Assembly (NCBI GenBank): GCA_029973955.1
Contig: JARKQJ010000075.1
Coordinates: 1 to 64,000 of the forward strand
Reading direction: 5' to 3'
DNA: 64,000 bases
Source of the DNA: Paludibaculum sp.
Lineage (GTDB): Bacteria; Acidobacteriota; Terriglobia; Bryobacterales; Bryobacteraceae
Positions 44,726-53,261 of the stretch are shown here, piece by piece (position 1 is the first letter of the stretch; each line of letters begins with the position of its first letter). The translations under genes were made by a program, and so were the position numbers. The notes below the pieces were generated by a model. It made no database searches and was not told the DNA's origin. It worked only from the letters and a program-made list of their open reading frames with translations.

Positions 44726-47551
44726 TCACAGCGTTCCGGGCGGCGTTGGCGTGTGTGCCGCCTGGCGATTGGCGAGGGCGCGGAGGATTCTGTCGAGGAC
44801 GTTGTCCAAGTCCTGTGCGATGTCGCCGGAGAGGAATCGGAGGATGAGGTAGCCGTGCTCCTGGAGGAGTTGGTCTTTGCGGCGGTCCCGGCGGTAGGCG
44901 GCTGGATCGTCGAGGTGCTGGGGGCCGTCAAGTTCAATGGCCAGGCGGCGGTTCTCGCAGAGGAGATCGACTTCCATGCCGCTGGAGCCGTCGAAGGGAA
45001 GGGGCAGGCGGACGTTCAAGTGGAAGAGGCCGGCGGTGGCGGCCAGAGTTTGAAGGCGCTGGAAGAGGAATGCCTCGGCGGCGCTGCGCGCCCGCTCCGC
45101 TCCCCCGGCATCGCGTGGAAGCGGGCGGGCCGCCTCGACAAACAATGTGGCCAGCGGCCGCTCGACGCCGTCGCGGATCAGACGGCGGACGCTGGCGGCG
45201 TAGTCGCGTTTCCAGGCCGCGTCGATTGGTAGCGGGACATCGGCAGGCCATCCCGGAACCGCGCCTGCGGGCAACTGGATGGCATAGCCCACGGCTTCGT
45301 AACCGTGGCAGCGCCGGTCGAACATGCGGGAGAGCATGGGCGCGTTGAGATCGGCGTAGTCGTAGACGCGCACTTCGCGCTTGGTGTCGTGGAGGCGGTG
45401 GAGCCTGCCGGCGTACTGCGCCACGGTGCCGCGCCACGAGACGGGGAGGGTGACGAAGAGAGTGTCGAGAAGCGGATCGTCGAAGCCTTCGCCGATGTAC
45501 CTGCCGGTGGCGAGAAGGACACGCTCTTCGCCAGAGGGAATGCGGGCGAGGCGGTCTTGCACGGCTTCCGTCTCCTTCCTGCCCATGCCGCCACGCAGTA
45601 CCACCAGGTGCTGGACGCGCCCTGTCAGTTCGCGGGCCAGCAGATCGAGGTGCCGGTTGCGCTCCGTCAGGACGAGGGGGGAGCGGGATTCGCGCACGGC
45701 GTGGACGACATCGTCGCAGATGAGGCGGTTGCGCTCCTCGTCTTCGACGAGTTCGAGGGTGAGCGCACCGAATTCGTTCCGCTGATTTGGGTCCGGTCCG
45801 CGTTTGGAGCAAAAGTCCGTGGGGCGGACGATGACGGTGTGTTTGAAGGGTCGCAGCGCGGCCTGGGCCTTGGCGTCCACCCGGTAACGCACGGGGCCGC
45901 ACTGCATAAAGATGACGGGGTGGTGCCCGTCCTTGCGCGCGACGGTGGCGGAGAGTCCTGTCACGAATCTCGCTTTGGCGCGCCGCGCGACCTGTTCGAA
46001 ACTCTGGGCGGAGAGGTGATGGCACTCGTCAACGATGAGGTGCCCGTATTCGCCGACGCGATCGTCCACGACTCCTTTGCGGACGAGGCTCTGGATGAGC
46101 GCGACATCGATCACGCCGCGCGGTTTGCGCTGTCCGCCGCCGATCCGGCCAATGGCGGCGGCGGGGAGATTCAGGAAAGCAGAAAGGCGTTCGACCCACT
46201 GGTCCAGAAGTTGGCGCCGGTGGACGAGCACGAGCGTGTTGGCGCCGCGCTGAGCGATCAGCCACGCCGCAACGACGGTCTTGCCGAAGGCGGTGGTGGC
46301 GGCGAGGACCCCAGTGTCATGCGAGAGCAGGGCGTCGGCCGCGGCGCGTTGCTCGAAGCGCAGTTCTCCGCTGAAACGCAGTTCAATCGGCTGGCCCGGG
46401 TTGCGTTCATCGCGGATCGCCGGTTGGATGCCGAGGCCGGCGAGCAACTGGCGGAGATCGTCGAGGCAGCCGCGTGGAATGCCGAGGTGATGTGTGTGCT
46501 GTTCCACGCAGCAGATGACACGGGGTTTGTCGAATGTGGGCAGGCGCATCGCCTGGGCCTTGTAGAATTCGGGATTCTGGAAGGCGGCGAGGCGGATCAG
46601 GCGATTTCTGAGTGCTGGCGGGAGGCCCTCCGTGGGGACGTAGATCTCGTTGCCCAGCACGAGTTCTAGGCTTGGTGGGAGGTCTCCCACGATGGGCGGC
46701 GCGCTTCGGCGGCGGGATGGCGGGGTGGTCCAGGGCTCGGGTTCGCCGTCCTCGGCGAGGGGCAAGCGGACGCCCACGACATTCCCCTTGCGTTCGGCGT
46801 CGCGGACGAGGGCTTCGGCGTGGGCGCGGATGATTTTGCCGGCCGAGGAGAGAAAGGCCCATTGATCGGCGTAGGGATGGAGATCGTCATCGAGAAACAG
46901 GCTGTTACCCTGCGCGCGTGGCAACTTCTGCAGGGGCAGCGCGATGAGGTTGCCGAAACCGCCTTGCGGGAGGGTGTCCTGGTTGGGGAAAAAACGGTCG
47001 TACGAATCCAAACCGATGTCGGGGCGGCTCTCCATGGTCTCAGTGAGGACCAGAGCCCCCAGTTTGCGGGCGAGGACGGCCGGGAGGGCCTCGTCAAAGA
47101 AGAGCCAGACGTGGGCGCCACATCCTGAGCGCGAGCGCTCCAGCGCGTAGGGGAGGTTTAGGCGGCGGCAGGTGGCCGCGAATCCCCTCACATCTTCGCG
47201 CCAGCCATCCTTGTCGAAATCGGCCGCAAGGAAGAAGCACGTCTCATCCAGCAGCATCGGGTAGACACCGGCGACGAAGGGCTGTCCGGCGAGGTCCTGG
47301 CCGGAAAGGTGCCAGCGGATGACGTCGTCAGTGACGGCCAGGAAGCGGCGGTGCGGGCACTCCGCGCATTTGATCTTCGGCTTTTCGCAGATGCCTGGCA
47401 CCCACTCGTTGGCGCAGGCGGGCGCGTAACCGGATTTCCCGGTCCGGCGGCTTTCGAAGCGGCGCGGATAGAGGTCCTCGCGTCCACGGAAGAGCGAACG
47501 GAAGAGCGCGATCTTGGCATCCGGTGACGACCGGGAGTCGACAGGTTCCAT
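44726..47551 (-). CDS. TOTE-type primase - DEAD/DEAH helicase - DUF559-like nuclease fusion
   Basis: A 941-aa multidomain protein. The N-terminal archaeo-eukaryotic primase-like domain (about 15-290) has FFLAADFDKDGW (Asp111, Asp113), a Cys pair in KIKCAECPHR near 60-66 and SGCGAHVWLFFDE (142-154). A superfamily 2 helicase follows (about 395-735): Walker A TAFGKT 420-425, DECHH 508-512, GLSATVAR 532-539 and QYAGRLHRLH 712-721. The C-terminal domain (about 845-930) has MEVDLLCENRRLAIELDGPQH and RRDRRKDQLLQEHGYLILRF, which is the DUF559/Vsr-like endonuclease layout. This domain set matches the TOTE conflict-system primase-helicase class, probably guarding against foreign DNA. It stands alone on the minus strand. 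Confidence 0.85.
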   Translation of the reverse strand: MEPVDSRSSPDAKIALFRSLFRGREDLYPRRFESRRTGKSGYAPACANEWVPGICEKPKIKCAECPHRRFLAVTDDVIRWHLSGQDLAGQPFVAGVYPMLLDETCFFLAADFDKDGWREDVRGFAATCRRLNLPYALERSRSGCGAHVWLFFDEALPAVLARKLGALVLTETMESRPDIGLDSYDRFFPNQDTLPQGGFGNLIALPLQKLPRAQGNSLFLDDDLHPYADQWAFLSSAGKIIRAHAEALVRDAERKGNVVGVRLPLAEDGEPEPWTTPPSRRRSAPPIVGDLPPSLELVLGNEIYVPTEGLPPALRNRLIRLAAFQNPEFYKAQAMRLPTFDKPRVICCVEQHTHHLGIPRGCLDDLRQLLAGLGIQPAIRDERNPGQPIELRFSGELRFEQRAAADALLSHDTGVLAATTAFGKTVVAAWLIAQRGANTLVLVHRRQLLDQWVERLSAFLNLPAAAIGRIGGGQRKPRGVIDVALIQSLVRKGVVDDRVGEYGHLIVDECHHLSAQSFEQVARRAKARFVTGLSATVARKDGHHPVIFMQCGPVRYRVDAKAQAALRPFKHTVIVRPTDFCSKRGPDPNQRNEFGALTLELVEDEERNRLICDDVVHAVRESRSPLVLTERNRHLDLLARELTGRVQHLVVLRGGMGRKETEAVQDRLARIPSGEERVLLATGRYIGEGFDDPLLDTLFVTLPVSWRGTVAQYAGRLHRLHDTKREVRVYDYADLNAPMLSRMFDRRCHGYEAVGYAIQLPAGAVPGWPADVPLPIDAAWKRDYAASVRRLIRDGVERPLATLFVEAARPLPRDAGGAERARSAAEAFLFQRLQTLAATAGLFHLNVRLPLPFDGSSGMEVDLLCENRRLAIELDGPQHLDDPAAYRRDRRKDQLLQEHGYLILRFLSGDIAQDLDNVLDRILRALANRQAAHTPTPPGTL

Positions 47552-47703
47552 CCAGCGTATGACTCATCATAGTGCCAGTCTGGAATGACGGGCCGCACTT
47601 GGATGCCGCGCCGAGTGTTGAGCGCGCCGGCGATTGAGGAAGTCACGGCACGCTCGCCGGTTTGCGAAAAGCTCTGATGACGACGGAGGAGTGGCCGCGA
47701 CGG

Positions 47704-47748
47704 GAGCCCTCAGCGTGGTGGCGGGGTATGTGCCGGCGTTGAGGGCTC
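47704..47748. other. Inverted repeat between minus-strand genes
   Basis: GAGCCCTCA (47704-47712) and TGAGGGCTC (47740-47748) form a perfect 9-bp stem across a 27-nt GC-rich loop. It lies about 20 bp after the small exported protein gene and could end its transcript, though no T-run follows. Confidence 0.4.
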
Positions 47749-47767
47749 GGGCCTTGTCAGTTTGCGG

Positions 47768-48097
47768 TCACTTGAAATCAAGCTGGGTGGTGCTGCCTCC
47801 GAGGTCGACGGCCTGCAGGTGGGAGACGTCTCCCTCCTTGGAGATGAGGGCGGCGGTGGTGCCGAACTTCTGCTTCACGGTTTGGGCCGTGCAGGGAGCA
47901 GTGGTGGTTTTACGGGTGGCTTTGTTCGTGAAGACGGCGTCGTTGCCCTGGACCTTCAGGCTGTAGTCGCCGGCCGCGAGCTGGACGTTGCCGACCATGG
48001 TGGGGCTGGGCAGGGTGATGTCGTAGGACTTGGTGTGCGCCATCGCCACGCTGGCCACAAACAACGATCCCAACAACAGGAGCGATCTGATGGTCAT
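47768..48097 (-). CDS. Small exported protein of unknown function
   Basis: A 109-aa protein with a signal peptide (about 1-19, TIRSLLLLGSLFVASVAMA). It is followed by a beta-rich domain: KSYDITLPSPTMVGNVQLAAGDYSLKVQGNDAVFTN, one Cys (APCTAQ) and a C-terminal GSTTQLDFK. The pattern T-x-V-G-x-x-x-L-x-x-G-x-Y-x-x-K-V-x-G recurs in small exported proteins of Acidobacteria, but the function is unknown. ATG 48097 has GAGGCAGAAC upstream; an earlier in-frame start would lengthen it by 16 residues without support. Confidence 0.7.
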   Translation of the reverse strand: MTIRSLLLLGSLFVASVAMAHTKSYDITLPSPTMVGNVQLAAGDYSLKVQGNDAVFTNKATRKTTTAPCTAQTVKQKFGTTAALISKEGDVSHLQAVDLGGSTTQLDFK

Positions 48098-48305
48098 GTT
48101 CTGCCTCGCTAGATTCCAGATTTGCGAACCGCATCGAGTGTGCATTCGCCGCTCTCAGCAGGTCCACACCTGGAGAGACGGCTGGTGGCGCCGGGAGTTA
48201 CTCCCGTGCAGGGGGGAGGCGCGGCGGCAACGGGGCCGGAGAAGGGATGGCACGTCCACGGCGACGCCGGAGCCGCGGGATGCCGCTGAACGCCGGCGGT
48301 CTTAT

Positions 48306-48383
48306 CTAGGAGCAGCCGAGAACGGCTCGATTCTGCATCACGGCAGCGGTCCATTGGGCGGCCAGCGCCGCCGGGATCTCTTT
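48306..48383 (-). pseudogene. C-terminal remnant similar to the end of the neighbouring beta-propeller protein
   Basis: The 25 codons before TAG read KEIPAALAAQWTAAVMQNRA then VLGCS. This closely resembles the end of the intact gene at 48777-50471 (KKIPTATALEWIAAAARIQAVLGC). The similarity stops abruptly at about 48383, where the antisense remnant of another gene begins. It looks like the leftover tail of a paralogous copy. Short, but the shared pattern of KxIP-A-x-A-x-x-W-x-A-A-x-x-x-x-A-V-L-G-C is hard to explain by chance. Confidence 0.5.
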
Positions 48384-48717
48384 GCGCACGTTTGGTGCAT
48401 ATTCGCGGCGGGTGCGGGCGGGGATGAAGCGGGTGAAGGCGGTGTCGTCGAATAGTGGCCTGCTGGCAGTTGCCTTTGCCGGAGGAGCACCAGGACAGCG
48501 GCAGAGGACGATGGTGCTGTTGAACCGGTCCTCTGTAGAGCAGAGAGTGGAGATCGCGTGGAAAGGTGCTGAGTTCACGTGGTGCGAGACGGCAAGCACG
48601 CAGTTGGAGAACGCGGTGACAAAGTTGGCGGGGCTGGGGGCAGAGGTTGTGGTGGCGCCAGGCTCGATTGTCACGGTGAGTAACGTGGCGCTGGGCGGAG
48701 CGCCGGCGCAGGCGTGA
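48382..48717 (+). pseudogene. C-terminal remnant of a glycoside hydrolase (GH30-like)
   Basis: An open frame of 111 codons without a credible start or ribosome site. GAYSRRVRAGMKRVKAVSSN, then LLAVAFAGG, VLLNRSSVEQRVEIAWKGAEFTW and VVVAPGSIVTVSNVAL resemble the C-terminal beta-sandwich of GH30-type glycosidases (x-Q-F-S-x-F-I-R-P-G-x-x-R-V, then V-L-N, then A-P-x-S-I-x-T). The catalytic barrel is missing and the upstream sequence is the antisense of another remnant. Most likely a decayed gene. Together with the preceding remnant it marks an old deletion or rearrangement. Confidence 0.45.
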
Positions 48718-48776
48718 GGCGCGACGGAGGCCGGCGCGAGAGAAGCCAGTGCGAAGAGCACGTTCAGGTCAGCGGT

Positions 48777-50471
48777 TCAGCACCCGAGCACCGCTTGAAT
48801 GCGAGCGGCGGCCGCGATCCATTCGAGAGCTGTGGCGGTCGGGATCTTCTTGCCCGCCTGCGCGCTCACCTCATTGATAAATGCGGCGAGTTGGTTGCAG
48901 GCAGCCGGTCCCTTCTTCCCGATGGAAGCGAGTGCGCTGTCGAGTTTCGCCGACAAGCTCTTCTTGGTGCCATTGTCGATGGCCGAAGCGTTCACTAGGC
49001 CCTGAAGTGCGGCGGTCTGGTTGGCGGCGCCAGTCACCGTCACGGTCTGGGTGGCGGTTGCCTGATTGCCGGCGTCATCGATTGCGAGGTAATTCACGAT
49101 GGTCGAGCCGATCGGGAAGAGGCTGGTGGACGGTGTTCGAGTGATCGTCGGGGTGGAGCAGGCGTCGGTCGCGGTGACCCCCAGCATTGCGTCAGAGACC
49201 ACAGCGCCGCCAGGACTGGTGGCATTCACCGCTATCGTGGCCGCCACCGTCAGTGCAGGTGGCGTGGTGTCCGGCGAGCAGGTGCCGGGACTGGCTGCGG
49301 CGGGCGTGCCCACGTGCACGGAGGGCATGTCGTAGAAGCCGCCCCGCCAGGATTCCGGGCCGATCCACTTCCTCCAGACCAGGCTCCCGTCGCCGTTCCG
49401 CTTCTCAATACCCGCCACCTGATAGTTCCCGGAGATATAGACGCCGTTGCCGTCCAGGCGGGCATCGGCATAGGCGTTATAGGTGAGCGTGGAGACGGTC
49501 CAGAGCAGAGTCTTGTCCGCGGCGACCTTCCCATATCTGTCCGGCCAGCCGCCGATGTAGAGAGCGCCGCTCACGGGGTCGACGGTGCGGCCGTAGGCCG
49601 TGCCGCCGGAGGCCGCCGGCACCGGGAAGTCGGTCAGCCACCAAAGCACGTTGCCGTTGGGATCGATGCGGGCGGTGAATGCCGAGTAGGAATCGCAGCC
49701 GCTGTAGATGCCGCCATCGACCGGATTGGCGAGTGCTTCATTCGGGCTGTGGTTTGGCAGATCCGGATTGGGCTGTGGCAGACTCCTGGTCCAGAGGATA
49801 TTCCCGTTGGTGTCGAGCTTCGAGATCGTGTCGGTCAGGACGCCTCCCACGATGTAGGCTCCGCCCGTCGCCACGTCGGTGGCGACCCAACGGACCGAGT
49901 AGGTGAAGATCCTTGCCCAAACGGTGCCGCCGTTGGGGCCGATCCGCTCCACGCGGCAATTGTTACCAGTGCAGGCCACGCCGAGGCCGGTGCCTGCATA
50001 GAGGCCGCCGAGCACGGGGTTGGCACTAATCGAAATCGGCGCCACCCAATTTCCAAAACTGTCCGGAAAGCCGGCGGCCGCGAAGGGCTTGCTCCATTCG
50101 AGGATGCCGTCTTTGCTGTATTTCAGAATGCGGTGCATGCCGTCGACCTTCGTCACGTCAAAGATCGAGGACAAGTAGAAGGAGTCCTCGGTCACATTGC
50201 GGTCGGCGTTTCGGATGTAGCCCGCGTGATACCAAAACGCAAGCGGCAGCGGGTTTTGCCAGACGATGTTTCCGTCCTGATCCGCCCGGATCAGGAGCGG
50301 ATTGGGGCGGCAGGCGGGGCTGGTGTAGCAATACTGCGCGTCGTAGCCCACAAGGAAGAAATCGCTGAGTGCGGGTGGGCCGGCGGTGAGGTTCCCCGCC
50401 ATCATCAGAATGAGCGCGGGGAGCATTGAGACGGCAACGCGAAGGTGCCGCGGGAACGGTTGCGGAGACAT
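48777..50471 (-). CDS. Secreted beta-propeller protein with HYR-like domain
   Basis: A 564-aa exported protein. A signal peptide (about 10-31) precedes repeated blades typical of PQQ-like/WD-type propellers, in which DGNIVWQNPLP, DGILEWSKPF, NGGTVWARIF, NGNILWTRSLP, NGNVLWWLTDF and GDGSLVWRKWIG recur. An HYR-like immunoglobulin domain follows (about 405-500; PALTVAATIAVNA, VTATDACSTPTI, GSTIVNYLAIDDAGNQATATQTVTV). A helical tail ends EWIAAAARIQAVLGC. It probably acts outside the cell as a binding or adhesion protein. A strong GGGAGG lies 5 nt before the ATG. Confidence 0.8.
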   Translation of the reverse strand: MSPQPFPRHLRVAVSMLPALILMMAGNLTAGPPALSDFFLVGYDAQYCYTSPACRPNPLLIRADQDGNIVWQNPLPLAFWYHAGYIRNADRNVTEDSFYLSSIFDVTKVDGMHRILKYSKDGILEWSKPFAAAGFPDSFGNWVAPISISANPVLGGLYAGTGLGVACTGNNCRVERIGPNGGTVWARIFTYSVRWVATDVATGGAYIVGGVLTDTISKLDTNGNILWTRSLPQPNPDLPNHSPNEALANPVDGGIYSGCDSYSAFTARIDPNGNVLWWLTDFPVPAASGGTAYGRTVDPVSGALYIGGWPDRYGKVAADKTLLWTVSTLTYNAYADARLDGNGVYISGNYQVAGIEKRNGDGSLVWRKWIGPESWRGGFYDMPSVHVGTPAAASPGTCSPDTTPPALTVAATIAVNATSPGGAVVSDAMLGVTATDACSTPTITRTPSTSLFPIGSTIVNYLAIDDAGNQATATQTVTVTGAANQTAALQGLVNASAIDNGTKKSLSAKLDSALASIGKKGPAACNQLAAFINEVSAQAGKKIPTATALEWIAAAARIQAVLGC

Positions 50472-50745
50472 GGTGACCTCCCTGGGGGAATGAGGCCTTC
50501 AGAGTCAGGGGGCACTGTCCGGGCCGCCTCCGGGGAGATGGCATTGGCGACTCGAGAGCATCACGCGGGGGGCCCGGGCACTGTACCTTATTGGGCTCCA
50601 CGAACACCAGGCGGAGGGGTGCGCACCGACTCCGCGCACCCGGCCTGGAAATGACTAGGGGGCGGACACCCCATTCCAGTTCCGGCGGCAGTGTAGCATG
50701 GGGCAGGTGTTGATTCAAGCCAAAAGAGGCACGAATATCCGATAT
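50472..50745. other. Intergenic region with a long hairpin
   Basis: No gene is supported. At 50607-50648 a composite hairpin pairs CCAGGC with GCCTGG and GGGTGCGC with GCGCACCC around a 9-nt loop. It may be a structural or regulatory element upstream of the propeller gene on the minus strand. The ribosome site of that gene lies at the near end of this region. Confidence 0.45.
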
Positions 50746-50773
50746 GCAAAACCGCGGCCGGAGCGGGCCGCGC
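50746..50773 (-). terminator. Rho-independent-like terminator of the Gfo/Idh/MocA gene
   Basis: On the minus strand, stem CGCGGCC / GGCCGCG around CGCTCC is followed by GTTTTGCAT. It begins 7 bp after the stop codon. Confidence 0.55.
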
Positions 50774-50779
50774 GGGTGG

Positions 50780-52135
50780 TCAGACCTTGTCGGGGATGAC
50801 GAAGGGTTTGCGGTAGCCGCGGCCGGCGTCGCGCAGGAGGCGGTTGGCTTCGGGGTCGCCGATGACCTGTTCGGTGGTTGGGTCGAAGTTGAGGGTCCGG
50901 CCGAGGCGGTAGGAGGCGTTGGCGAGGTGGACGAGAGTGCAGGAGATGTGGCCCTCTTCGAGGGGGGCGTGGAGGTCGGCCAGCTTGCGGCTGCGGACGA
51001 CGTCGATGAAGCTGGCGAAGTGGTCGCCGCCGGCATGGGCCGTCGGGCCGGGCTTCATCTCGGAGCCGATGTAGGAGCGGTAGCCGTTATAGACGTCTTC
51101 GTCGCCGATGGCGAGGTAGCCGTTGGAGCCGTAGAACAGGCAGCCGATGCTGTTGGGGCCCTGGCCCTGGCTGTACATGTAATCGGTGCCGATCTCCGCT
51201 TCGCGGTTAGTGATGCCGTGGCGGACTTCGAACTCGATCATCTTGCGCTTGCCGCCGGGCAGGTCGTATTGGAAGGCGCAGGTCAGGGTGTTGGGGGTCT
51301 CCTGATCGTCGTCGTGGACGAAGTGGCCGCCCATGGCGGTGACCTTGTTGGGGAACTTCACGTTGAGGCCGTGGCGGGCCATGTCGATCTGATGGATGCC
51401 CTGGTTGCCGAGGTCGCCGTTGCCGTAGTCCCAGAACCAGTGCCAGTTGTAATGAAAGCGGTTCTTGGTGAAGGGGCGGAGCGGGGCGGGACCGGTCCAG
51501 AGGTCGTAATGGATGCCGTCGGGCGTGGGCTGTTCGGGAGTGTGCCCAATCGAGTCGCGGCGCTTGTAGCAGAGGCCGCGGGCGAGGTAGAGGTCTCCGA
51601 TGAGGCCTTCGTGGAGCTTCACCATGGCCTCCATCCCGGACTGGCGGGAGCGGCCCTGGGTGCCGTGCTGGACGACACGGTTGTACTTCGTGGCGGCGGC
51701 GATCATCTGGCGGCCTTCCCACCAGTTGTGGGAGCAGGGCTTTTCGACGTAGATGTCCTTGCCGGCCTGGCAGCCCCAGATGGTGATGAGAGCGTGCCAG
51801 GTGGTGGGCGTGGCGATGGAGACGGCGTCGATGGACTTGTCCGCGAGGAGCTGGCGCACATCGATGTAGGTTTTGGGCTTGGGGAGGCCGAGTTTCTCCA
51901 TGTCGCGCAGGCGCGCGTTCAGAACGCTTTCGTCGACCTCGCAGATGGCGGCGACTTCGACATCGGGGAGCTTGGCGAACTGGCGGACGTGGTCCCAACC
52001 GCGTTTGCGGACGCCGCAGACCGCGATGCGGACGCGATTGTTGGCGCCGAGAATCCGGCTGGGCGCGGCGGCGCCGAGGCCTACTGCGGCCCCCTGGAGA
52101 AGCCTGCGGCGGCTCCAGGTGTTGGAATCTGACAT
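50780..52135 (-). CDS. Tat-exported Gfo/Idh/MocA family oxidoreductase
   Basis: A 451-aa protein. A Tat signal (SNTWSRRRLLQGAAVGLGAAA, RRR at 7-9) is followed by an NAD(P)-binding Rossmann domain (NNRVRIAVCGVRKRGWDHV, then VAAICEVDE, then AVSIATPTTWHA). The EKP catalytic-lysine motif is IYVEKPCSHN. The C-terminal domain has GIHQIDMARHGLN, where the conserved His of this family sits. Exported members with Tat signals are very common in Acidobacteria and Planctomycetes and may oxidise sugars in the periplasm; the substrate is unknown. AAGGAG lies 7 nt before the ATG. Confidence 0.9.
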   Translation of the reverse strand: MSDSNTWSRRRLLQGAAVGLGAAAPSRILGANNRVRIAVCGVRKRGWDHVRQFAKLPDVEVAAICEVDESVLNARLRDMEKLGLPKPKTYIDVRQLLADKSIDAVSIATPTTWHALITIWGCQAGKDIYVEKPCSHNWWEGRQMIAAATKYNRVVQHGTQGRSRQSGMEAMVKLHEGLIGDLYLARGLCYKRRDSIGHTPEQPTPDGIHYDLWTGPAPLRPFTKNRFHYNWHWFWDYGNGDLGNQGIHQIDMARHGLNVKFPNKVTAMGGHFVHDDDQETPNTLTCAFQYDLPGGKRKMIEFEVRHGITNREAEIGTDYMYSQGQGPNSIGCLFYGSNGYLAIGDEDVYNGYRSYIGSEMKPGPTAHAGGDHFASFIDVVRSRKLADLHAPLEEGHISCTLVHLANASYRLGRTLNFDPTTEQVIGDPEANRLLRDAGRGYRKPFVIPDKV

Positions 52136-52260
52136 CGGTTACTCCTTGAATCCGGTGCGTCGGCTCCGTGCGGCGTGCGAGGCAGGCGGCGTTCCGGCGC
52201 GACTGCAATGTAGCACCGTTCGGAGGCTCGCGGCAAACGCATTGACAGCGCTTTGTGCCG

Positions 52261-53211
52261 CTAGGGAGTTTGGAGTTGGGCCCAGAGAGCGGGATCGACG
52301 GGGACGCCCTGGGTCAGGTTCTCGGCGCGGGTTTGGAGGACCTGCTGGCCGGGGTAGCGGATGCCCTCGCCGAGGGAGGCGAGGATCTGATCGGCGATGG
52401 GTTGAGTGCTGCCAGGGGCGAGGGCGAGGAAGATCTGCGAGAGGCCCGTTTCCAGTTCGGGATCGGGGGCGATCTGGTGGGTGGCCTGGCCCTGAGCGAG
52501 GGTGGCGGCGATCAGGTCGAGCAGCAAGGCGAGGCCGGAGCCCTTCCAGAAGCCGGCGGGGAGGAGGCGCCGGGTCTCTTCGATGGCCGCGGGATCGCGG
52601 GTGAGCTGGCCCGCGGCGTCGAAGCCGCCGTCGACGGGCAGGAGCTGGCCGCGGCGGCGGTAGGAGTCGAGTGCGCCGTAGGAGAACTGGCTCATGGCCA
52701 TGTCGAGGACGATGTGGCCCTCGGGGCGCGGGACGGCGAGGACGAGGGGGTTGTTGCCGAGGGTGGGGCGCGTGCCGCCCCAGGGCGGCAGGTTGGGCAT
52801 GGTGTTGGTCCAGCAGATGCCGATGCAGCCGGCGTCGGCGGCCTGCCAGCCGTAGCTGCCGCCGCGCATCCAGTGATTGGTGTTGGAGAGGGCGACGCAG
52901 CCGATGCCGTGGGCGGCGGCGAGCGAGACGGCGCGGGCCATGGCGGCGTGGGCGTTGAGGTTGCCGGGGCCGCGGCGGCCGTCCCAGCGTTCGAGGGCTC
53001 CGGCGGAGGAGGCGAGCGCGGGTTCGGCGTGGATGTCGATGGCGCCGTTTTCGATCGTGCGGAGGAAGCGGTTGAGGCCGTGGGAGTAGACGCCGTCGCA
53101 AGTGGTTTCGGCGAAGAGGCGTGCGCAGAGGGCAGCGCGAGCGGGCGTGAAGCCACGGCGCAGGAGGATGGCGTCGAGGGTTTGGAGGAGTTCGGGATAT
53201 GGGATGCGCAT
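52261..53211 (-). CDS. Ldh-family 2,3-diketo-L-gulonate reductase-like oxidoreductase
   Basis: A 316-aa cytosolic NAD(P)H-dependent enzyme of the malate/L-lactate/sulfolactate dehydrogenase family. It matches E. coli YiaK (DlgD) block by block: TTCDGVYSHGLNRF, ERWDGRRGPGNLNA, GIGCVALSNTNHWMRGGSYGWQAADAG, GICWTNTMPNLPPWGGTRPTLGNNPL, MAMSQFSYGALDSYRRRGQLLPVDGGFD and AGFWKGSGLALLLDLIA. The catalytic His in the first block (SHG) is kept. In E. coli this reduces 2,3-diketo-L-gulonate. ATG 53211 gives the family's N-terminus; an ATG 33 bases earlier is possible. Confidence 0.88.
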   Translation of the reverse strand: MRIPYPELLQTLDAILLRRGFTPARAALCARLFAETTCDGVYSHGLNRFLRTIENGAIDIHAEPALASSAGALERWDGRRGPGNLNAHAAMARAVSLAAAHGIGCVALSNTNHWMRGGSYGWQAADAGCIGICWTNTMPNLPPWGGTRPTLGNNPLVLAVPRPEGHIVLDMAMSQFSYGALDSYRRRGQLLPVDGGFDAAGQLTRDPAAIEETRRLLPAGFWKGSGLALLLDLIAATLAQGQATHQIAPDPELETGLSQIFLALAPGSTQPIADQILASLGEGIRYPGQQVLQTRAENLTQGVPVDPALWAQLQTP

Positions 53212-53261
53212 GGGGCGGGGCTCTGACGCGAGAGATCTTACCATGAGGGGCGGATGCGGTT

